Assembly: GCA_947598345.1 (NCBI GenBank)
Contig: CANQFF010000003.1
Location: 1 to 33,487, forward strand
From: an uncultured Bacilli bacterium
GTDB lineage: Bacteria; Bacillota_I; Bacilli_A; RF39; UBA660
DNA: 33,487 bases
Reading direction: 5' to 3'
The notes beneath the pieces are model-generated. The model was not told the DNA's origin and did not search any database. It saw only the letters and a program-made list of their open reading frames with translations. A program made the translations under genes and the position numbers. Below are positions 16,570 to 25,290 of the stretch, one piece after another; position 1 is the first letter of the stretch; each line of letters starts with the position of its first letter.

Positions 16570-16654
16570 ATTATCACCTCATTAAACATATTATCACAAT
16601 AAAAAAATTAGTGTTGGGATTCGACAAAACTAGCTAAAAAATATGCTTTATCAG

Positions 16655-16683
16655 TAGAAAAAAAATAAATTTTATTGTATAAT
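16655..16683 (+). promoter_or_regulatory. Promoter of recU-ponA
   Basis: TAGAAA (16655-16660), a 17 bp spacer, then perfect TATAAT (16678-16683), followed closely by the GGAGGA ribosome site and the ATG at 16699. It diverges from the promoter of the small ORF on the other strand. Confidence 0.65.
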
Positions 16684-16698
16684 GATATCGGAGGAAGT

Positions 16699-17277
16699 AT
16701 GAATTACCCAAACGGATTAAAAAAACAGTATAAAAATTCTAGAACTTATAGTAATAGAGGGATGAGTTTAGAACAAGATTTAAACGATACTAACAACTAC
16801 TATTTAAAGTGGAATTTAGCAGTTGTATATAAAAAACCTACACCAATAACAATAAACAAAGTAAATTATAAATCTAGAAAAGATGCAGTTATAACAGAGG
16901 CACATTTCATAACTCCATCTACAACCGATTATAATGGAATTTATAAAGGTAAGTATATTGATTTTGAGGCTAAAGAAACAAAAAGTTTAACTAGTTTTTC
17001 TTTGAACAATATTCATAAACATCAAATACAACATTTAGAGAAAATATACTTACACGGTGGGATAGGATTTATAGTAGTTAGATTTACAAGATTAAATATG
17101 ACTTATCTTCTTTTTATAGAAGAATTATTGGATTTTTTAAAAAATAATAAAAGAGCATCCATTCCTAAATCATATTTTGATGAAAAAGGTTATATTATAA
17201 AAGAGGGATTAAATCCTAGATTAGATTATTTAAAAATTATAGAAAAAAAGGAGTTTGATTATGAAAAAGATTTTTAA
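16699..17277 (+). CDS. recU: Holliday junction resolvase RecU
   Basis: A 192-residue RecU that cuts Holliday junctions in recombination and chromosome segregation. It begins with the family hallmark MNYPNGLKK and NRGMSLEQDLN; catalytic acidic residues appear in TTDYNGIYKG and IDFEAKET, and HQIQHLE follows. The start is the ATG after GGAGGAAG; an in-frame extension to 16675 would overlap the -10 box. Length is normal (about 200). ponA overlaps its last 17 bases. The recU-ponA pair facing dnaD-nth matches the Bacillus neighbourhood. Confidence 0.95.
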   Translation: MNYPNGLKKQYKNSRTYSNRGMSLEQDLNDTNNYYLKWNLAVVYKKPTPITINKVNYKSRKDAVITEAHFITPSTTDYNGIYKGKYIDFEAKETKSLTSFSLNNIHKHQIQHLEKIYLHGGIGFIVVRFTRLNMTYLLFIEELLDFLKNNKRASIPKSYFDEKGYIIKEGLNPRLDYLKIIEKKEFDYEKDF

Positions 17278-20146
17278 AAATGGGATTAAAAAATTTAAAA
17301 ACATCTGGAAAAATAATCCAATGGATATAATAATACCAATAGTTTGCATATTAATATTTATAATTGCTTGTTTTACTATCGGTATAACTGGTGGATTAAT
17401 AATCTTTGTCGCACTAATTGTTATATATTTTATTGGAAATTTTATTTTTAATAAGAAGAAAAAAAAGAAAGATAAAATAAAATCAAAAAATACCAATAAG
17501 AAAAAAAAGAAAAGTAAAGAAAAAAATGAGCGAATATATAAAAAGCAAAAAAAAGTAAAAACAAAAAAGAAAAAGAAGAAAATTTTGAAAATTATATTAT
17601 TAATTTTCTTAACATTATTCATATTAGGCGTAATAGCTGTAATTGGCTTTCTAACTTATATAGTAATCAATGCTCCTACATTTGATGAAAAATTACTTTA
17701 TGTTTCTGAACCAACTATAGTTCTTAGTAGCGATGGAAAAGAAATAGGAAAACTAGGTACAGAAAAAAGAGTTATATTAACATATGATGAACTACCTGAA
17801 GTATTAATAGATGCTATTTTAGCAACAGAAGATTCTAGATTTTTTAATCATAATGGCGTTGACTGGGCTCGTTTCTTAAAAGCTTCTGCTTATCAATTAG
17901 TTGGTATGTCTGATGCTGGTGGTGCATCTACGATAACAATGCAAGTTTCTAAAAAAGCATATACTGACGATAATAATGAAGGAATTGAAGGAATAATAAG
18001 AAAATTTACAGATGTATATGTTTCAATGTTTATATTAGAAAAAAATTATACAAAAGAACAAATTATGGAATTTTATGTAAATTCACAATGGTTAGGTAAA
18101 AGAACTTATGGTGTTGAACAAACTGCTTTAACTTATTTTGGAAAAAGTGCTAAAGAGTTAAATTTAGCAGAAGCTGCAATGATGGCTGGGTTGTTCCAAG
18201 CGCCAGGAAAATATGATCCTTATACTAATCCTGAGGCTACTGAAAAAAGAAGACAAACTGTTTTAAGCTTAATGCTAAGACACGGTTATATAACAAAAGA
18301 TGAATACAATCTTGCTAAAAAAATGACTGTTGAAAAAATTGTTATACCAAAAGAAGAAAGCTTATATGTAAGTGGTGAAATATCTCCATATCAATCATTT
18401 ATAGATACTGTTGTAGAAGAAGTTCAAGATAAAACTGGAAAGAATCCATATACTACTTCAATGACTATATATACTACTTTAAATACTGATTTTCAAGACT
18501 ATATAAATAAAATTATGGATGGATCTTCTTACAACTGGGATAACGACCTAGCTCAAGGCGGTATAGTTGTTACAGATGTAAAAAATGGTAGTGTTGTAGC
18601 TATTGGCGGTAATAGAAAAATAGATAGTATCGATACATACAATTATGCCACTGATACAGAAAATCAAATTGGATCTACTGCAAAACCACTATATGATTAT
18701 GGTCCTGCTATAGAATTTAATAATTGGAGTTCTGGACAAATTATTGTTGATGAACCAACTACATATTCAGATGGAAATCAAATAAATAACTGGGATAGAA
18801 ATTATCAAGGCCTTGAAACAATTAGAACTGCTCTTGCAGGTTCTAGAAATATCCCAGCTCTTAAAACTTTTAAACTTAATAACAAAGCTAAAATAATTGA
18901 ATTTGTTGAAAAATTGGGATTAAGTCCTGAAATTTATACTTGTAGCAAAGGTTACACTAGAAAAGGTAAACAATGTATTAACGATAATGATCCTGATGAT
19001 ATTGTACAGGCTAAAAAAGCTAATACTCTACACGAGGCTCACGCAATTGGTGGATACAATGGAGAATCACCTTTAACAATGGCTTCTGCATATGCAGCAT
19101 TTGCAAATGGTGGTACTTATATTAAACCTTACACATTTACTAAAGTTGTTTTCCAAGATACAAATGAAGAATATGTAAACAATATTGAAAAAACAAAAGC
19201 TATGAGTGAAGAAACTGCATATATAATAAGTGATATGTTAGTAACAACTGCTCATCAAGCTATGGGACGCTACCATGAAGTTAATGGTGTTGAATACGCT
19301 GCAAAAACAGGAACAACTAACTATGATGAAGCCAAACTTAAAGCTCACGGTTTACTTTACACAGATGCAGTTAACGATCTTTGGGCAGTAGGTTTTAATA
19401 CTGAATACTCTATTGCTGTATGGCATGGTTATGATAGAATAAATAGTAAATATTATAATAGATTGAGTGTTCCTTCTAATACAAAATTGTTTCAAGCTGT
19501 TGCCAAGAAGATTTTTACAAACAAAGCTAGATTTAAACAACCAAGTGGTGTTGTAGCTGTTGAAATTGAATCAGGATGTGCTGAAGCTATGCTTCCTAGC
19601 GAATATACTCCTTCAGATTTACGCCAAACTGAATTATTTATAAAAGGTACTGAACCTACTTCAGTTTCTCAAAGATTTACTAAACTTAGTGATGTTTCAA
19701 ATTTAAGCGCTAATGTCGCTGATAATGTTGTAACACTAACTTGGAATTCAGTTAATACACCAGATATAAATACTGAAGCTGGATTAAGAAAAGCATATGC
19801 TAGTTTATTCTCAGATCAAGGATATTTAAATTCTTACATATCTAGTAGACTTTCTTATAATAAGTCATACCTTGGTAATATTGGATATAACATATATTTA
19901 AAAAAATCAGATGGATCATTAACATTACTTGATTTTGTAACATCAAATAAATATGAAACAACCATAGATGTTGCTGGTAATTATACAATAGTTGTTAAAA
20001 CTGCATACTCAATATTTAAATCAAATATGAGTGATGGTAAATCTGTAAGTGTTACGATAGAAAAGGATTCTCCTTTAATACCTACTGATCCAGATGATGG
20101 TAATGGCGATAATAATGATGAAAATAAAGAACCAGATCAACCATAA
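17261..20146 (+). CDS. ponA: Class A penicillin-binding protein 1
   Basis: A 961-residue bifunctional peptidoglycan synthase. The glycosyltransferase (GT51) catalytic Glu is E190 in ATEDSRFFNHNGVDW, with GGASTITMQVSK following. The transpeptidase has S472-T-A-K475, S528-R-N530 and K682-T-G. A fibronectin-III-like domain (about 800-940) and an acidic Asp/Asn/Pro tail close the protein. Unusually, two extra membrane helices (about 22-43 and 45-63) and a 45-residue lysine-rich loop (65-110) precede the usual anchor helix (about 111-136). The ATG at 17261 follows AAGGAG; it overlaps recU by 17 bp. The loop is encoded by poly-A tracts including two A8 runs. Confidence 0.95.
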   Translation: MKKIFKNGIKKFKNIWKNNPMDIIIPIVCILIFIIACFTIGITGGLIIFVALIVIYFIGNFIFNKKKKKKDKIKSKNTNKKKKKSKEKNERIYKKQKKVKTKKKKKKILKIILLIFLTLFILGVIAVIGFLTYIVINAPTFDEKLLYVSEPTIVLSSDGKEIGKLGTEKRVILTYDELPEVLIDAILATEDSRFFNHNGVDWARFLKASAYQLVGMSDAGGASTITMQVSKKAYTDDNNEGIEGIIRKFTDVYVSMFILEKNYTKEQIMEFYVNSQWLGKRTYGVEQTALTYFGKSAKELNLAEAAMMAGLFQAPGKYDPYTNPEATEKRRQTVLSLMLRHGYITKDEYNLAKKMTVEKIVIPKEESLYVSGEISPYQSFIDTVVEEVQDKTGKNPYTTSMTIYTTLNTDFQDYINKIMDGSSYNWDNDLAQGGIVVTDVKNGSVVAIGGNRKIDSIDTYNYATDTENQIGSTAKPLYDYGPAIEFNNWSSGQIIVDEPTTYSDGNQINNWDRNYQGLETIRTALAGSRNIPALKTFKLNNKAKIIEFVEKLGLSPEIYTCSKGYTRKGKQCINDNDPDDIVQAKKANTLHEAHAIGGYNGESPLTMASAYAAFANGGTYIKPYTFTKVVFQDTNEEYVNNIEKTKAMSEETAYIISDMLVTTAHQAMGRYHEVNGVEYAAKTGTTNYDEAKLKAHGLLYTDAVNDLWAVGFNTEYSIAVWHGYDRINSKYYNRLSVPSNTKLFQAVAKKIFTNKARFKQPSGVVAVEIESGCAEAMLPSEYTPSDLRQTELFIKGTEPTSVSQRFTKLSDVSNLSANVADNVVTLTWNSVNTPDINTEAGLRKAYASLFSDQGYLNSYISSRLSYNKSYLGNIGYNIYLKKSDGSLTLLDFVTSNKYETTIDVAGNYTIVVKTAYSIFKSNMSDGKSVSVTIEKDSPLIPTDPDDGNGDNNDENKEPDQP

Positions 20147-20177
20147 AAAAATGTAAAGATTAATTCTTTACATTTTT
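20147..20177. terminator. Bidirectional terminator between ponA and nth
   Basis: A perfect 13-bp stem (20147-20159 with 20165-20177) and a 5-nt loop, with A and T runs in the arms so that it serves both convergent genes. It overlaps the ends of both reading frames. Confidence 0.85.
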
Positions 20178-20780
20178 ATTGCATATATTTTTTAATTTAC
20201 AATTATCACATAAGGGGGACTTTGCCTTACAATAATATCTACCAAATAAAACTAATTGATGATGTAATCTAGATAGACTACTTTTAGGAAATTTTTTATT
20301 TAATTTTTCTTCAATTTTTAATACATCATCCTGTTCGTTAGCGATACCTAGCCTTTTACTTACCCTAGATACATGAGTATCTACTGCAATACAAGGTTCA
20401 TTAAACAAATTTGATAAAACAACATTCGTAGTCTTTCTACCTACTCCATTTAATTTTTCTAAATATTCTCTATCATTTGGAACAACACCTTGCTTATCAT
20501 TAATTAATGAGGTAGCTATAGCTATTATATTATGAGCTTTTTTATTGAATGTTCCTATTGGTCTTATTATTTCAATTAAATCTTCTAGAGAAGCTTTACT
20601 AAGTTTTTCTAATGTATCATATTTTTTAAATAAGATATCTGTAACCATATTAACTCTTTTGTCAGTGGTTTGAGCACTTAACATAACTGCAATTAATAGT
20701 TCATAGTCCTTTGTATAATTTAATTCACAACGAGGATTTGGAAATAATTCATCTAAATAATCAATTATCTTTTGTGTCAT
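20160..20780 (-). CDS. nth: Endonuclease III
   Basis: A 206-residue DNA glycosylase/AP lyase for oxidised pyrimidines. The helix-hairpin-helix with catalytic Lys is LNGVGRKTTNVV, the catalytic Asp lies in AVDTHVSRVSKRLG, and the C-terminal 4Fe-4S cluster motif C-x6-C-x2-C-x5-C is intact (CKAKSPLCDNCKLKNIC). It overlaps dnaD by 20 bp, so the two are coupled. Confidence 0.97.
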   Translation of the reverse strand: MTQKIIDYLDELFPNPRCELNYTKDYELLIAVMLSAQTTDKRVNMVTDILFKKYDTLEKLSKASLEDLIEIIRPIGTFNKKAHNIIAIATSLINDKQGVVPNDREYLEKLNGVGRKTTNVVLSNLFNEPCIAVDTHVSRVSKRLGIANEQDDVLKIEEKLNKKFPKSSLSRLHHQLVLFGRYYCKAKSPLCDNCKLKNICNKNVKN

Positions 20781-21402
20781 TTAACCAATCGTAATCAAAT
20801 AATTCTTTATTTTTAGAAGAATTATTTTTAAATTGTTTTCTATTTTTTTCCACATCCTCTTTTGTTTTTATCCCCTTCTTTTCCCATTCATACAAGATTT
20901 TATCAATATATCTTAAATTATTAATATGATTGTATGTTGCCTCTTTAAGTGCCAAAATTATCAAATCTTCATTATGGCCTACATCTATCCATCTAGAGAT
21001 AATTTCATATTCCATTGGTGAGAGTGGTCGCGCAAATTCTTTTTCAAAGATAGTATATATATCGCTAGTTTCACTTTTTTCTGTATCATCAAGTGAAAAA
21101 GCAATTTTTTCATATAAAGGATCTAAATTTATTACCTCATTACGAATATTATTTATTTTTTTTGTTTCAATTTTAATAATGTTTTTTTCATTTAAAGAAT
21201 TTATTAGTTCCAAAACTTCATTTAATTTTAATTTCAAATCATTACTTATTTGTTTTGGATTATAAATATCACTTGGTTGATTTATTAAATAAATAATCAC
21301 AATAAATTCACTATCTGTTATTTTTAAATTCTTATAATTAAATAATAATTCTTTTGATACTTGATAATTAATACTTTTCAATAATTCTATTATTTGATTC
21401 AT
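20761..21402 (-). CDS. dnaD: Replication initiation protein DnaD
   Basis: A 213-residue DnaD. It has an N-terminal winged-helix domain (about 1-95) and a DnaB_2/DDBH2 C-terminal domain (about 110-190; RPLSPMEYEIISRWIDVG, LKEATYNHINNLRYIDKIL, YEWEKKGIKT). It acts in helicase loading during replication start and restart. The ATG follows AGGTGAT and a consensus promoter. Its partner nth overlaps, as in Bacillus. Confidence 0.92.
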   Translation of the reverse strand: MNQIIELLKSINYQVSKELLFNYKNLKITDSEFIVIIYLINQPSDIYNPKQISNDLKLKLNEVLELINSLNEKNIIKIETKKINNIRNEVINLDPLYEKIAFSLDDTEKSETSDIYTIFEKEFARPLSPMEYEIISRWIDVGHNEDLIILALKEATYNHINNLRYIDKILYEWEKKGIKTKEDVEKNRKQFKNNSSKNKELFDYDWLNDTKDN

Positions 21403-21420
21403 GGTTAATCACCTACCTAA

Positions 21421-21449
21421 ATTATATATTAATTAATTTATTAAATCAA
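21421..21449 (-). promoter_or_regulatory. Promoter of dnaD-nth
   Basis: TTGATT (21444-21449), a 17 bp spacer, then perfect TATAAT (21421-21426), located just after the tig terminator. Confidence 0.75.
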
Positions 21450-21450
21450 G

Positions 21451-21483
21451 AAAAATATAAAAGGATGATTATTTATCACCCTT
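21451..21483 (-). terminator. Terminator of tig
   Basis: A 9-bp stem with one G:U pair (21475-21483 with 21461-21469), 5-nt loop, then a T-rich tail on the minus strand. It includes the tig stop codon. Confidence 0.7.
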
Positions 21484-22731
21484 AATAATAGAAAATGCTT
21501 TAGTTACTTCTAAGTCATATTTTATATAATCCAAATTTTCTCCGTATTGTTTTTTTACTTCTTCTTTTGTCATATTATATTTTTTTGCTAATTCATCTAT
21601 TTTATTATCGACTTCTTCATCAGTAACTTCTATTTTTTCAGCATCTATAACAGCTTCTATAATCAATCTATATTTAATTCTTTTTAAAGCTTCATCCTTA
21701 TATTGATCAACTAAAGTTTGTTTATCAGAATTTGTATATTTATAGAATTGATCTATTGATATACCTTGCATTGATAATTGTTCTGAAAATTGTTTAATCA
21801 TTCTTTCAGTTTCTTCTTCTATCATAGTTTCTGGAATATCCATTTCTGTATTAGCTGATATTTCATCAAGTAAATCATTAATGTATTTCTCATCTAATTC
21901 AGCATCTTTTCTTGCAATTATATTTTCTTTTAATTGTTTTTCTAAGTCTTCTTTAGTTTTTATTCCTTCCATACCTAAATCTTCAAAAAAATCTTTATCT
22001 AATTCAGGAATTTTTATTTCTTTAACCTCATTTACTTTAACTTTAAATACAGCTTTCTTACCTTTTAATTCTTCTGAATGATAATCATCTGGGAATGTAA
22101 CATTTATATCCTTTTGATCCCCAGCTTTCATACCTACTATTTGTTCTTCAAAACCTGGTATAAATGTATTTGAACCTATTTCTAATGAATAGTTCTCACC
22201 CTTACCTCCATCAAAGGCAACACCGTCTTTAAATCCTTCAAAATCAATTATAGCTATATCACCATTCTCAACACTACCATCTTTAATTACATTTTCTTTA
22301 TAGTGTTCACGCATATGATTAACAGCATCTTCTATTTCTTCTTTTGTAACTTCAACTTTTCCTTTTTTTGATTTTAAATTTTTATAATTTCCAAGTTTAA
22401 CTTCAGGTTTTAATGTTAATATAAATAAATATTCAATATGTTTTTCATCAATTGATTTTATATCTAAAATTGGTTGAGCTGCTATTTCAATATCTTTAGC
22501 TTCCTCTAACATTTTATCGTATGCCTCATCAACACAATAGTTAGCTGCATCCATATATAAAGACTCTATTCCGTAATTTTTTAAAAACACATTTTTAGGA
22601 GCTTTACCTGGTCTAAATCCAGGTATTTTTGCTTTTGCATTTGCTTTTTTAAATGCTTTATCTAATGCATCATCCCAACTTTTTCCTTCTATTGTAACAG
22701 TAATTTCTTTTAAATTTTTGTTTTTTTCCAT
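21469..22731 (-). CDS. tig: Trigger factor
   Basis: A 420-residue ribosome-bound chaperone. The ribosome-docking signature GFRPGKAP is at about residues 38-45; a central FKBP-type peptidyl-prolyl isomerase domain (about 150-230; GDIAIIDFEGFKDGVAFDGG, FIPGFEEQIVGMKAGD) and a helical C-terminal chaperone domain follow. Length and order are standard. The ATG follows GGAGGAAG and a consensus promoter; a monocistronic unit bounded by the bsh operon and dnaD. Confidence 0.97.
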   Translation of the reverse strand: MEKNKNLKEITVTIEGKSWDDALDKAFKKANAKAKIPGFRPGKAPKNVFLKNYGIESLYMDAANYCVDEAYDKMLEEAKDIEIAAQPILDIKSIDEKHIEYLFILTLKPEVKLGNYKNLKSKKGKVEVTKEEIEDAVNHMREHYKENVIKDGSVENGDIAIIDFEGFKDGVAFDGGKGENYSLEIGSNTFIPGFEEQIVGMKAGDQKDINVTFPDDYHSEELKGKKAVFKVKVNEVKEIKIPELDKDFFEDLGMEGIKTKEDLEKQLKENIIARKDAELDEKYINDLLDEISANTEMDIPETMIEEETERMIKQFSEQLSMQGISIDQFYKYTNSDKQTLVDQYKDEALKRIKYRLIIEAVIDAEKIEVTDEEVDNKIDELAKKYNMTKEEVKKQYGENLDYIKYDLEVTKAFSIIKGDK

Positions 22732-22754
22732 AAATCTTCCTCCAATACCTATAT

Positions 22755-22783
22755 AGTATATACTAAAAATTTTTTTTAATCAA
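22755..22783 (-). promoter_or_regulatory. Promoter of tig
   Basis: TTGATT (22778-22783), a 17 bp spacer made of an A8-T5 tract plus AGTA, then TATACT (22755-22760). The A-tract may bend the DNA. Confidence 0.7.
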
Positions 22784-22796
22784 GTTTTTTAGTGTA

Positions 22797-23771
22797 TTAA
22801 TTTTGCATATTTATCTGTTGACCTTTTACTAAGTCATAATTAATAAGTTCATCGCTATCTAAATTCTCATTATGCATATTAACACCAGTAATTTGACTAT
22901 TTTCATAAGTTGTATAATAGTATATTCCTTTATCTAAATTACAACAAGAACTATAAATAGTTATTTCATATTTATCATCACCCATATGAACACAACCTCT
23001 TTGTTGATCAACTGAACCTAAAATATGAAAAAATTGACTTATACTTTCAGATTCTGAATTTCCAGATATTGAATTCATTTTAGTAAATGTAGCCTTAACA
23101 AATCTTGATGCTGATGATAAATCACCTGGTAATCCCATAGCTCCCATGCCACGACTATATGTTTTTAAATCTAACTTTTTAGAAAAGTTATTAATAGGTG
23201 CTTCTACCGATAAATTCATATAATTATTTAAATTAAATAATTGAATATCAAATGTTGGATTATTAGTTAAAACCCCAACTGGATTATCATAAATTTTAAT
23301 ACCTTCTTTAACACATTCTACAGTTATTGAATTATTTTTATCTGAAATTATCCAGTGAAGTGGCGATACTCTTAAATATTCACTAAAATCTATTTTACAT
23401 ATATTTATCTTATTTAATAATTTTTTAGCTTCTTCGATAGTTGCACACTGTGATAAAATCCAAGGAATAAATTCAAATGGAGCTATATTATCATAAGACT
23501 TTTTTTCTTCATAATAATAGGCATTATCTGGAAAATTTAATCCTGCCATTGCTAGTCCTTTTTCATTAATTGCATCATAATAAAGTGGATAATCCATATC
23601 TACATATGCCATACCAATTATTGCATAATGATTGGAAATATCATGTGTTTTTCTAAATTTAAAAACATAATTTCTAGGAGTTATTGTAATTGTCTCCTTA
23701 TACGAATATTCCAAATCCAAATTTCTTCCAAAATAATGATCTTTTGTATTATAAGTTACTGCAGTACACAT
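22797..23771 (-). CDS. bsh: Conjugated bile salt hydrolase
   Basis: A 324-residue choloylglycine hydrolase (Ntn hydrolase) that removes glycine or taurine from bile acids. Initiator Met precedes the nucleophile C2. The other active-site residues of the family are in place: R16, D19, N79 (AGLNFP), N171 (LTNNP) and R223 (SSASRF), together with the loop YSRGMGAMGLPGD. No signal peptide, so intracellular, as normal. It is the last gene of the rlmN-prpC-prkC-rsgA-rpe operon, 42 bp after rpe, where Bacillus carries thiN. The strong ribosome site GAGGAGG abuts a small hairpin. Activity on penicillin V instead of bile salts cannot be excluded from sequence. Confidence 0.9.
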   Translation of the reverse strand: MCTAVTYNTKDHYFGRNLDLEYSYKETITITPRNYVFKFRKTHDISNHYAIIGMAYVDMDYPLYYDAINEKGLAMAGLNFPDNAYYYEEKKSYDNIAPFEFIPWILSQCATIEEAKKLLNKINICKIDFSEYLRVSPLHWIISDKNNSITVECVKEGIKIYDNPVGVLTNNPTFDIQLFNLNNYMNLSVEAPINNFSKKLDLKTYSRGMGAMGLPGDLSSASRFVKATFTKMNSISGNSESESISQFFHILGSVDQQRGCVHMGDDKYEITIYSSCCNLDKGIYYYTTYENSQITGVNMHNENLDSDELINYDLVKGQQINMQN

Positions 23772-23784
23772 AAATATCTTCCTC

Positions 23785-23800
23785 CTCTTTTCAAAAAGAG
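23785..23800 (-). promoter_or_regulatory. Hairpin abutting the bsh ribosome site
   Basis: CTCTTT/AAAGAG with a 4-nt loop in the rpe-bsh gap. Its 3' arm shares one base with the GGAGG of bsh (23781-23785). There is no T-run after it, so it is not a normal terminator; it might affect ribosome access or mark an RNA-processing site. Confidence 0.35.
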
Positions 23801-23813
23801 ATCAAATTTACTT

Positions 23814-24455
23814 TTAATTAGATCTCAACTCATTTATAGCTTCATTATAGTCATCTTTTTTTGTAATAAAACTACCTACTACACAAATATCAGCTTTATC
23901 ACATTTTTTTATAGTCTCACTATTTATTCCACCATCTACTTCTATTAAGTATTGATAATTTTCTTTTTCTCTTATATTGTAAAGTTGTTCTATCTTTTTT
24001 ACACTATCCTCGTTAAATGCTTGACCTCCTTTACCCGGTTCAACACTCATAACTAAAACTAGATCAATAGAACCTAAATATCTAATTATTTCAGATACAT
24101 CTGTAGAAGGCTTTATAGATATACCCACTTTCACATTTCTTTCCTTTATATAATTAATAACACTACTAACTTCACTAGCTGCTTCGTAATGAAAAGTTAT
24201 AAACTCAGGTTTTAAATTAATAAACTGATCTATATACTTTTTAACATCACTTACCATTAAATGAACATCTTTAGGTTTAGTTGTATACTTAACTATATCA
24301 CAAAATTCGTCATATGTATAAGTTTTATTTTCTACAAATATACCATCCATTACATCCAAATGTATATAATCTACATCTAATTTGTCTAATTTAGTAACCT
24401 CTTCACACTTTGGATCTCTAATATCCAAAAATGATGCTGCTATTAATTTTTTCAT
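23814..24455 (-). CDS. rpe: Ribulose-phosphate 3-epimerase
   Basis: A 213-residue TIM-barrel enzyme interconverting ribulose-5-phosphate and xylulose-5-phosphate in the pentose phosphate pathway. Signatures: HLDVMDGIFV (metal-binding His and Asp), HLMVSDV, FHYEA, MSVEPGKGGQAF and EVDGGIN. The start overlaps the rsgA stop (ATGA), so it is coupled, as in Bacillus. Confidence 0.95.
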   Translation of the reverse strand: MKKLIAASFLDIRDPKCEEVTKLDKLDVDYIHLDVMDGIFVENKTYTYDEFCDIVKYTTKPKDVHLMVSDVKKYIDQFINLKPEFITFHYEAASEVSSVINYIKERNVKVGISIKPSTDVSEIIRYLGSIDLVLVMSVEPGKGGQAFNEDSVKKIEQLYNIREKENYQYLIEVDGGINSETIKKCDKADICVVGSFITKKDDYNEAINELRSN

Positions 24456-25288
24456 ATTCCACCTTTTTCTATAAATTTTAAGTAATTCTCGTATCTACTT
24501 TTTAATATAACTTTATCTTCGACTTTGGATTTTATACCACAATTAGTTTCATTAACATGCATACAATCTTTATATTCACATAAATCTCTATATTTATTAA
24601 ATTCAATAAAGTTATCTCTTATATCTTCTTTTGTCATACCACTAAAATTTATTGAAGAAAAACCAGGAGTATCAGCTATTAAACCGCCTAATACTTCAAT
24701 TAATTCGGTATGTCTAGTCGTATGTCTACCTCGTCCTAAAGCTATTGAAACTTCTCCTACTTTTATATCTAAACTGCTATCTAACCTATTTAATAATGAA
24801 CTTTTTCCAGCTCCACTTTGACCAGCAAATACAGTTATTTTATTTTTAAATATATCCTTAAAATTTTGATCAGTATTATCATAAACATCATAACCTATTG
24901 ATTTATAATACTTTTGGATATCTCTTATTTGATCTAATTCTTTTGAATCAAGTAAATCTAACTTAGTAAAACATATTATAGGTTTTATATTGTTGAATTC
25001 AACAATATTTAATAATTTATCTAATAAATTTGAAGAGAAATCAGGTATTTTAACACTGGTTACAATTACTACTTGATCTATATTAGCTATAGCTGGTCTG
25101 TCTAGTTCATTTTTTCTTTCTAAAATTTCAAGTATATAATTGTTTTTTTCATCTATCTTAACATTATCACCAACTAAAGGAGTAAGTGACATATTTCTGA
25201 ACTTCCCTCTTGCTTTACATACATATAAGTTATTATCGACTTTAACTGTATAATCATTACTTATTTGCTTAACAATCTTCCCTAGCAT
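24452..25288 (-). CDS. rsgA: Ribosome small-subunit GTPase RsgA
   Basis: A 278-residue circularly permuted GTPase that assists late 30S maturation. An N-terminal OB fold is followed by motifs in permuted order: TKLD (G4), GQSGAGKSS (G1), GRGRHTTRH (G2) and DTPG (G3). The C-terminal zinc site C-x4-C-x-H-x5-C (CEYKDCMHVNETNC) is intact. It starts 2 bp after prkC. Confidence 0.96.
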   Translation of the reverse strand: MLGKIVKQISNDYTVKVDNNLYVCKARGKFRNMSLTPLVGDNVKIDEKNNYILEILERKNELDRPAIANIDQVVIVTSVKIPDFSSNLLDKLLNIVEFNNIKPIICFTKLDLLDSKELDQIRDIQKYYKSIGYDVYDNTDQNFKDIFKNKITVFAGQSGAGKSSLLNRLDSSLDIKVGEVSIALGRGRHTTRHTELIEVLGGLIADTPGFSSINFSGMTKEDIRDNFIEFNKYRDLCEYKDCMHVNETNCGIKSKVEDKVILKSRYENYLKFIEKGGI

Positions 25289-25290
25289 TA

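Noticed and set aside
17230..17622. A Phe-rich 130-codon minus-strand frame.
   Set aside because: It is the complement of the poly-A stretch coding the lysine-rich loop of PBP1.
22775..22797. A CTAAAAA/TTTTTAG inverted repeat after bsh as a terminator.
   Set aside because: No T-run follows and it coincides with the tig promoter, so I do not call it.
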